DNA from: JANQPX01 sp039197065
Lineage (GTDB): Bacteria > Pseudomonadota > Alphaproteobacteria > Geminicoccales > Geminicoccaceae
Length of the DNA stretch: 64,000 nucleotides
Direction: 5' to 3'
Assembly (NCBI GenBank): GCA_039197065.1
Contig: JBCCUL010000001.1
Location: 310,001-374,000 of the forward strand
Part shown: positions 58,742 through 64,000 of the stretch, piece after piece
Layout of the letters: each line of letters opens with the position of its first letter
Position numbering within the stretch: position 1 is the first letter of the stretch
Translations under genes and position numbers: made by a program
The notes under the pieces: model-generated
What the model was told of the DNA's origin: nothing
Database searches by the model: none
What the model saw: the letters and a program-made list of their open reading frames with translations, nothing else

Positions 58742-59659
58742 ATGACATATCAAAACATCTTTACCCAGGTGCAGGTCCGCGGGCCGGTGGAAGAAGGTAT
58801 CCCGCTTCCCGCTTACGACCTGCCGCGCTCCGGCAGTCCCAACTTCAACGCATGGTTCGGCTGGATCGGCAATGCGCAGATCGGACCGATCTATCTCGGC
58901 TATCTCGGTGTTCTGTCGATCGTCTTCGGCTTCATCGCCTTCGAGATTATCGGGCTGAACATGTGGGCTTCGGTCGGCTGGGACCCGATAAGGTTCATCC
59001 GCGAAATGCCGTTTCTCGCCCTCTATCCGCCGGGGCCGGAACATGGTCTTTCCTTCCCGCCGCTCGATCAGGGGGGGTGGTATCTGCTTGCCGGTCTGTG
59101 CCTGACCATTTCGATCCTTCTCTGGTGGGCGCGGATGTACCGCCGGGCCCGACAGCTTGGTCTCGGCACCCATGTCGCCTGGGCGTTCGCCTCCGCGATC
59201 TGGCTCTACCTAGTCTGCGGATTCTTTCGCCCGATCGCCATGGGTGACTGGTCGGAGGCCACGCCTTTCGGCATCTTCCCGCATCTGGAGTGGACCAACA
59301 CGATCTCGGTCAACTACGGCAATCTTTTCTACAACCCGTTCCACGCGCTCTCGATCGTGTTCCTCTATGGCAGTGCTCTCCTATTCGCGATGCACGGCGC
59401 CACCATCCTGGCCGTCAGCCGTCTCGGCGGCGATCGCGAACTGGAGCAGATCACAGATCGCGGCACCGCATCCGAGCGCGCCGCTCTCTTCTGGCGCTGG
59501 ACCATGGGCTTCAACGCTACGATGGAGAGCATCCATCGCTGGGCCTGGTGGTTCGCGGTTCTGACGCCGCTGACCGGCGGTATCGGCATCATGCTGACGG
59601 GCACGGCTGTCGACGACTGGTTTGCCTGGGGTGTCAAGCATGGGCTTGCGCCTGAGTGA
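58742..59659 (+). CDS. pufM: Photosynthetic reaction centre M subunit
   Basis: PufM completes the reaction-centre core. The ATG at 58742 gives 305 residues starting TYQNIFTQVQVRGP. Typical features are GNAQIGPIYLGYLGVLS, FPHLEWTN with the pigment His, NLFYNPFHALSIVFLYGSALLFAMHGATILAVSR, and GFNATMESIHRWAWW with the iron and quinone residues. The short C-terminus (KHGLAPE) lacks the extension seen where a tetrahaem cytochrome binds. No pufC or pufX follows; a terminator comes next. Confidence 0.97.
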   Translation: MTYQNIFTQVQVRGPVEEGIPLPAYDLPRSGSPNFNAWFGWIGNAQIGPIYLGYLGVLSIVFGFIAFEIIGLNMWASVGWDPIRFIREMPFLALYPPGPEHGLSFPPLDQGGWYLLAGLCLTISILLWWARMYRRARQLGLGTHVAWAFASAIWLYLVCGFFRPIAMGDWSEATPFGIFPHLEWTNTISVNYGNLFYNPFHALSIVFLYGSALLFAMHGATILAVSRLGGDRELEQITDRGTASERAALFWRWTMGFNATMESIHRWAWWFAVLTPLTGGIGIMLTGTAVDDWFAWGVKHGLAPE

Positions 59660-59682
59660 CCCGGCGTTCGTGATGAACGGCT

Positions 59683-59714
59683 CCCGGATCTGGCGTCGGC
59701 GTCAGGTCCGGGAG
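59683..59714 (+). promoter_or_regulatory. Hairpin just after pufM
   Basis: CTCCCGGA pairs with TCCGGGAG around a 16-base loop, starting 24 bases after the pufM stop. No T-run, so a 3'-end stabiliser is likely. Confidence 0.5.
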
Positions 59715-59744
59715 AACCACGGGAAACAGCAACCGATGATTACC

Positions 59745-59775
59745 GTCCGCGGCCGTCAAGCCGCGGACTTTTTTA
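59745..59775 (+). terminator. Intrinsic terminator of the puf operon
   Basis: GTCCGCGGC-N6-GCCGCGGAC followed by a run of seven T, with a perfect 9-bp stem. The T-run ends 12 bases before the crtI start codon and only 2 bases before its binding site, so crtI expression depends on read-through or on a promoter within this short leader. Confidence 0.93.
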
Positions 59776-59787
59776 TTGAGGCTAGAG

Positions 59788-61293
59788 ATGCTTGATCGCG
59801 CCCCAGACAACCGGCCGCATGCGGTCGTGATCGGTTCGGGCTTTGGCGGCCTCGCCGCCGCCATTCGCCTGGGCGCAAAGGGCTATCGCGTCACGGTGCT
59901 CGAAAAGCTCGATGGTCCGGGCGGCCGGGCCTATGTCTTCAAGCAGGACGGCTTCACCTTCGACGCCGGGCCGACCATCATCACCGCCCCCTGGCTGTTC
60001 GAGGAGCTTTGGACGCTTTGCGGCAAGCGCATGGCCGACGATGTCGATCTGAGGGCGATCGATCCTTTCTACGAGATCCGCTTCGACGACGGCCATGTCA
60101 TGCGCTGCAGCGGCGAGGCCGATGCGATGCGCGACGAGGTCCGAAAGATCGCGCCCGACGAGGTCGGCAACTTCGATCGCTTCATGGAAGAGAGCGCCCG
60201 CATCTACAAGGTCGCCTTCGAGGATCTGGCCGACCAGCCGTTCCACAAATTCTCAACTCTGCTGAAGTCGGCGCCGGATCTCATCCGCCTCGGCGGCCAC
60301 TGGACGGTCTACAGCAAGGTCAAAAAGTTTTTCAAGAACGAGAAATTACGCCTGGCGTTCAGCTTCCATCCGCTGTTGATCGGCGGCAATCCCTTCACCA
60401 CCACCAGTTATTACTGCCTGATCGCCCATCTGGAACGCAGCTTCGGGGTCCACTACGCCATGGGCGGCACCGGCGCGATGGTCAACGGCTTCGTCGGTCT
60501 GATCGAAGGCCAGGGGAGCAGGCTCCGCTTCGATACGGAAGTGGACGAGATCACCGTCGCCGACGGTCGTGCCAGCGGCGTGCGTCTCAAAGATGGCGAG
60601 TTGATCGAGGCCGATATCGTGGTGTCCAATGCCGATGTCGGCTGGACCTATAAGCATCTCCTGCGCAATCACCGGCGGACGCGCTGGACCGACAAGAGGC
60701 TGGACCGCGCCCGATACTCGATGAGCCTGTTCGTCTGGTATTTCGGCACAAATCGTCGATTTGATGATGTTTATCATCACATGATGATCCTGGGGCCGCG
60801 CTATCAGGAGCTCCTCAAGGACATCTTCGGTACGAAAAAGCTCGCTCCCGACTTCAGCCTATACCTGCACCGTCCGACCGCGAGCGATCCGTCGCTCGCG
60901 CCGGAAGGCTGCGACAGCTTCTACGTGCTCTCGCCGGTTCCCCATCTCGCCAGCGGTACCGACTGGACCAAGGAAGCCGAACCTTACCGGGCCGCCATCC
61001 AGAAACGCCTGGAGGACACCGTTCTCCCCGGCCTGGGCGACGCGATCGTCACCTCCCGAATGATGACCCCCCAAGATTTCCAGGACCGCCTCCTGTCCCT
61101 GAACGGCGCCGCCTTCGCTCTGGAACCGCAGCTCTTTCAAAGCGCCTGGTTCCGCCCCCATAACAAGAGCGAGGAAGTCGACAGACTCTATCTCGTAGGT
61201 GCCGGCACCCATCCGGGGGCGGGGCTGCCCGGCGTGGTGTCGTCGGCCAAGGTGGTGGACCAGGTTACGCCAGAGGTCGGTGCGCTGGTTTGA
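59788..61293 (+). CDS. crtI: Phytoene desaturase
   Basis: CrtI desaturates phytoene to neurosporene or lycopene with FAD. The 501-residue protein has the N-terminal dinucleotide motif VIGSGFGGLAAAIRL, FTFDAGPTIITAP, and the C-terminal YLVGAGTHPGAGLPGVVSSAK, the bacterial carotenoid desaturase signature. The ATG at 59788 follows GAGG. It is downstream of pufM, separated by a terminator, rather than next to crtB as in most purple bacteria. Confidence 0.95.
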   Translation: MLDRAPDNRPHAVVIGSGFGGLAAAIRLGAKGYRVTVLEKLDGPGGRAYVFKQDGFTFDAGPTIITAPWLFEELWTLCGKRMADDVDLRAIDPFYEIRFDDGHVMRCSGEADAMRDEVRKIAPDEVGNFDRFMEESARIYKVAFEDLADQPFHKFSTLLKSAPDLIRLGGHWTVYSKVKKFFKNEKLRLAFSFHPLLIGGNPFTTTSYYCLIAHLERSFGVHYAMGGTGAMVNGFVGLIEGQGSRLRFDTEVDEITVADGRASGVRLKDGELIEADIVVSNADVGWTYKHLLRNHRRTRWTDKRLDRARYSMSLFVWYFGTNRRFDDVYHHMMILGPRYQELLKDIFGTKKLAPDFSLYLHRPTASDPSLAPEGCDSFYVLSPVPHLASGTDWTKEAEPYRAAIQKRLEDTVLPGLGDAIVTSRMMTPQDFQDRLLSLNGAAFALEPQLFQSAWFRPHNKSEEVDRLYLVGAGTHPGAGLPGVVSSAKVVDQVTPEVGALV

Positions 61294-61364
61294 GCGCGCC
61301 GTGAAGTTTTATCTCGGGTTGGTCTTGCTCCCATTCAAATCCAATTTAAGCGTGATTGCGTACG

Positions 61365-61379
61365 TTGATATGTAATCAA
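61365..61379. promoter_or_regulatory. FNR/FixK-like palindrome before the carbonic anhydrase gene
   Basis: TTGAT-N5-ATCAA, a perfect inverted repeat 28 bases before the GTG start. The FNR/FixK spacing is normally 4, so this may be another regulator's site or chance. Confidence 0.3.
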
Positions 61380-61406
61380 ACTTAAAACAGGATGGAGAGA
61401 CGACGC

Positions 61407-62206
61407 GTGAAGGGGATTTCTTGGGGGCTCTCAGCCTCGATCGCTATCGCTGCGCTGGGTATGACGTCGACGGCATTCGCTCAAGATCTCTGCGCCGGCT
61501 TCGAACCGCAAACGCCAAGAGACATTTCCGAGACCGCCAGCGACAACAAGCGTGTGTTCACCTTGGCGCCCTCGTCCGAAGAGATGAACCTTTGCAACAT
61601 CCATACCCACACCAATGCCGAGCACAAGGGGCCTGGCTTCTCCCTATTCGTCAACAATAGCGACTATGGCGGTATGCCTGCAACGAGACCGACAGCCTGA
61701 CCGCGGCTGAGCTCGAGGATCCGAGCGGCGGCAATGGCGCCTTCGGCAACGTCAAGCCGGGTGACACCATCGAAGTCCACTGGGTGCACACGTCCTGCGA
61801 CGTCACGCCGGGCGAGGGGCTGGGTTCCTGCCTGAGCGAGTCATGCGCCAACCCACAGCTCCGCGTCGAGGCGCAGACCTTCTTGGTGGTCAACGACCCC
61901 GAGGCTCTCGATTTCAACGACTTCGGCTATGAGGGCAATATCGTGAACGGGCTGCATCAGCCCAAATCCTTGCCGACCGGCACCGGTAATCCGGTGGTGT
62001 TCGCGGGCTCGACCACCGGACAGAGCTATACCCAGGCCGTCTGCTCGCCACTGCAGGTCACCTGGAGCGTCAGGCCGCAATGCGCCAAGGCGGATATCAG
62101 CTCGCTGCACGCCTGGGTCGAGAATGGTAACGTCTTCAACGAGACCGAGTCCCACGGCATTCGCCAGCTGGTGACAGCCCCTGAGCTGCTGGCGCCGATC
62201 AACTGA
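61407..62206 (+). pseudogene. Delta-class carbonic anhydrase gene, frameshifted
   Basis: The first frame encodes a signal peptide (ending TAFAQ) and DLCAGFEPQTPRDIS, LAPSSEEMNLCNIHTHTNAEHKGPGF, and the second His/Cys part continues in another frame as YACNETDSL...EVHWVHTSCDV through to a stop at 62206. Both halves match secreted delta-class carbonic anhydrases, with zinc-type His motifs in each. One base is missing at about 61671-61673 (GGCGGTATGCC), and no slippery heptamer is present. The GTG at 61407 follows GGAGAGA. A sequencing error is the main alternative to a true pseudogene. A terminator follows, so the transcription unit looks intact. Confidence 0.78.
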
Positions 62207-62247
62207 TCCGCCGATCGCTAAGCTAATCGACAAGGCATGAAACGAGA

Positions 62248-62283
62248 GGGGGCGGCGACGTATCAGAGCCGTCCCCTTTTTTA
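62248..62283 (+). terminator. Intrinsic terminator after the carbonic anhydrase gene
   Basis: GGGGGCGGC pairs with GCCGTCCCC (one G-U) around an 11-base loop, followed by seven T. It stands 42 bases after the stop and may also serve the convergent dioxygenase gene. Confidence 0.88.
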
Positions 62284-62306
62284 TTGGGGAGCACAGCGAG
62301 GCTGTC

Positions 62307-63149
62307 TCAGGCGGTGGCCAGGGCCGATTCGGCGGGCACGACTTCGGGAATGAAGCCATGGGCCAGCTCGAGGATTCCGAAGCCGTCGAAATTGAGCCGG
62401 TGATAATGGCGATCGATCCCGCTTGGGAAAGCTTCGCGACCATGGACCAACGCGCTGTTGTCGATGACCAGAATCTGATGCGGCGCCAGGTCGAACCTTA
62501 GAAGATTGGCGTCGATGACCGTCTTCAAATGCTCGAATCCGGCCCGAGCCTCTGGCTTGATGCCCGTGGCCGCGGTTTGATCCATGCGATAGCACAAAGA
62601 CAGGCGCTCGCCTTGGCGCCGAAAGACCGGTTTGATGCTGGTCTGATCATTGCGTTGAATGGACATGGCGTCGTCGTCATAAAGCGGGCGAAGCGCTTCA
62701 GGATCGGCCGCGGCCACGACGTCATGGGCGAGCTTGCCGCTGCCAAGCACGGACGTACCTCCCTTGGCCGCCGGCACGACGCATTGCAGCGCGATCACTC
62801 TCTCGGGCTCGTCCTTGAAGGATCCGTCCGTATGCGGTGGATGAGCCTCACTGGTCGAGTCGATGAATCCCGGCACGTTGTCCTTGGCGTTGACCGCCAG
62901 GATTCCGTAATGATCCGATCGGTTATGGGGCACGACCCGGCCGAGAAACGGCGAAATGGCGAGCAGATTTTCTTTAGGATCCGGTCGCGGTGGGCAGCTC
63001 AGAATGAAAAAGCCGTAGGTGTTGTAGGCATCGACGATCTTCCCCAGTGTGCGATCTTCGATGGCAGCACCCGATGGCACGGCAAAGACGAGCTCCGTCA
63101 CGTCCAGGTCCGAATCGAACGCAACCTTTCCTTGAGACGACACCGCCAT
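62307..63149 (-). CDS. TauD/TfdA-like Fe(II)/2-oxoglutarate dioxygenase
   Basis: The 280-residue protein has the TauD fold with the iron ligands in PPHTDGSF (HxD) and a distal His in DNSALVHGREAF. A 2-oxoglutarate-binding Arg lies in RHYHRLNFDG. The ATG at 63149 is 7 bases after GGGAGA. It lies 157 bases downstream of crtD and in the same direction, so it could share a transcript with crtD. Its substrate is unknown: a carotenoid tailoring role is an inference from position, and sulfonate or carnitine-like substrates are alternatives. Confidence 0.85.
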   Translation of the reverse strand: MAVSSQGKVAFDSDLDVTELVFAVPSGAAIEDRTLGKIVDAYNTYGFFILSCPPRPDPKENLLAISPFLGRVVPHNRSDHYGILAVNAKDNVPGFIDSTSEAHPPHTDGSFKDEPERVIALQCVVPAAKGGTSVLGSGKLAHDVVAAADPEALRPLYDDDAMSIQRNDQTSIKPVFRRQGERLSLCYRMDQTAATGIKPEARAGFEHLKTVIDANLLRFDLAPHQILVIDNSALVHGREAFPSGIDRHYHRLNFDGFGILELAHGFIPEVVPAESALATA

Positions 63150-63241
63150 GAGCTGTTCTCCCAATCCAATCGTTAGACTGTAGTGAACAGGAGCTTTTAC
63201 AAAAACGCCATATACGGCAGTCGTTTGACAAACATATGATT

Positions 63242-63262
63242 GATAATTGTGCACAAATTATC
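63242..63262. promoter_or_regulatory. Near-perfect palindrome between crtD and the dioxygenase gene
   Basis: GATAATTGTGCACAAATTATC is a 20-bp palindrome interrupted by one extra A, in an AT-rich 157-bp gap 93 bases before the dioxygenase start. It looks like an operator for a dimeric regulator. Confidence 0.45.
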
Positions 63263-63306
63263 GTTTAAATTGCATTAAATTGTTACGACAAGAAATTTTG
63301 GTATAG

Positions 63307-64000
63307 TCAGTGCCGTTTCCAGCCTTTCAACACCCGTTCCGCCGCGAGACGTCCCGACATGGTCGCCATGGGGATACCGGCGCCGGGATGGACGCTGCCG
63401 CCGGCGAGATAGAGGCCGGGAACGGCTGAAGCGCTGCCGGGGCGCTGGAAGGAGGTGAAGGCGCCGTGATTGGCCCGTCCGTAGAGCGCGCCGCCGCTGC
63501 CGGGAAAGAGCCTTTCGAACCTTTCGGGCGTGGTGATGACGGCGCCGTCCGGCTTGATCTCCAGGCCGCATGAACCGAGCAGTTCGAAGGTCCGCCGCTC
63601 CATCTCCTCGATGTCCAGCTGAGCATCGGTGAGACCGGCAGGCGCATTGATCAGCACCAGCAGCCGATCGGCGGGCGCCGACGGCGGCGACTGCTTGCAA
63701 ATGTAGACCGTCGGCGCATCGCAGATGGTGCGGCGCTTGAAGATGGCGTCGAACTCCTCGGCGTAATCCTCGGCGAAGAAGACATTGTGGTGCTCCAGCG
63801 GAAAGCCTGATGTCTCCGCCTTGAGGCACCAGGTGATCGCCGAGAGCGACTTATCGCGTGTCGCGATCGATTTAGCAGCTCGCCTGGCGTTCTGCCCGAG
63901 GAGCCCTTGGCCGAGCGCTGACGTATCGCCGTTGAAGACGACCGCGTCGGCCTTGAGACGTTCGCCTGTCTCGAGGACGACGCCCGCGGCACGTCCGCGT
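63307..64000 (-). CDS. crtD: Methoxyneurosporene/hydroxyneurosporene dehydrogenase, N-terminus beyond window
   Basis: CrtD introduces the 3,4 double bond in acyclic carotenoids after CrtC and CrtF. The visible C-terminal 230 residues include LKAETSGFPLEHHNVFFAEDYAEEFDAIF, LLVLINAPAGL, and the end motif GLYLAGGSVHPGAGIPMATMSGRLAAERVL, which separates CrtD from CrtI. The frame is open to the right edge of the window, so the FAD-binding N-terminus lies outside. It is oriented towards the dioxygenase gene. Confidence 0.93.
   Translation of the reverse strand, partial: RGRAAGVVLETGERLKADAVVFNGDTSALGQGLLGQNARRAAKSIATRDKSLSAITWCLKAETSGFPLEHHNVFFAEDYAEEFDAIFKRRTICDAPTVYICKQSPPSAPADRLLVLINAPAGLTDAQLDIEEMERRTFELLGSCGLEIKPDGAVITTPERFERLFPGSGGALYGRANHGAFTSFQRPGSASAVPGLYLAGGSVHPGAGIPMATMSGRLAAERVLKGWKRH

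Noticed and set aside
61660..61690. Programmed frameshift in the delta carbonic anhydrase
   Set aside because: No slippery heptamer or downstream stem is seen at the junction, and the family is normally made from one frame.

Overview
The window is GC-rich, densely packed DNA from a purple photosynthetic alphaproteobacterium. The evidence is a large part of a photosynthesis gene cluster (bchIDO, crtB, crtC, crtEF, bchCXYZ, pufQBALM, crtI, crtD) with PpsR/CrtJ-type operators, plus tspO, DctBD-type control, GSI/PII, lpxI instead of lpxH, and CtrA- and CcrM-like motifs. No species is named because nothing here fixes one. crtC, crtD and crtF together point to a spirilloxanthin/spheroidene-type carotenoid pathway. 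No pufC or pufX follows pufLM.

Layout. 0-4.3 kb: lipid A genes (lpxA cut by the window edge, lpxI, lpxB) and two coiled-coil lipoproteins. 4.3-8.1 kb: a GPH-type transporter and a trimethylamine monooxygenase around a 1.1-kb repeat-bearing gap. 8.7-12 kb: aroQ-accB-accC and bpt. 12-19 kb: a hydrolase, an aldo/keto reductase, a protease-like lipoprotein, a GST-like protein and serC-serA. 19-25 kb: ispH, thrB, rnhA, then glnB-glnA, separated by repeat elements. 25-33 kb: tRNA-His, a candidate non-stop small basic gene, a LuxR/hydrolase fusion, an Asn-rich exported protein, a KefB-like antiporter, a universal stress protein, two cytochromes c and two adjacent pseudogenes. 33-40 kb: a TRAP transporter (dctPQM) with a sigma-54 promoter and its dctBD two-component system. 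40-64 kb: the photosynthesis cluster, with a DUF3422 gene, a frameshifted delta-class carbonic anhydrase and a TauD-like dioxygenase among it.

How the genes work together. bchI/D/O put Mg into protoporphyrin, and bchX/Y/Z plus bchC make the bacteriochlorophyll ring. crtE, crtB, crtI, crtC, crtD and crtF build the carotenoid from GGPP, with ispH supplying isoprenoid precursors. pufB/A/L/M form LH1 and the reaction centre. TGT-N12-ACA operators lie before crtB, between crtC and crtE, and before bchC. DctB/DctD probably drive the TRAP operon through tandem upstream sites and a -24/-12 promoter.

The most unusual content is intergenic. Six copies of a roughly 155-bp element occur, each with a CtrA-like box, a 23-24 nt spacer, a long hairpin carrying a GANTC (CcrM) site in both arms, and usually a second CtrA-like half or full box. 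Two larger inverted-repeat elements flank thrB-rnhA, and one of them supplies the last codons and stop of ispH. A small basic ORF beside tRNA-His is interrupted by a strong intrinsic terminator before any stop codon, which is the layout of arfA ribosome-rescue genes. All calls come from reading the sequence; no database search was run.
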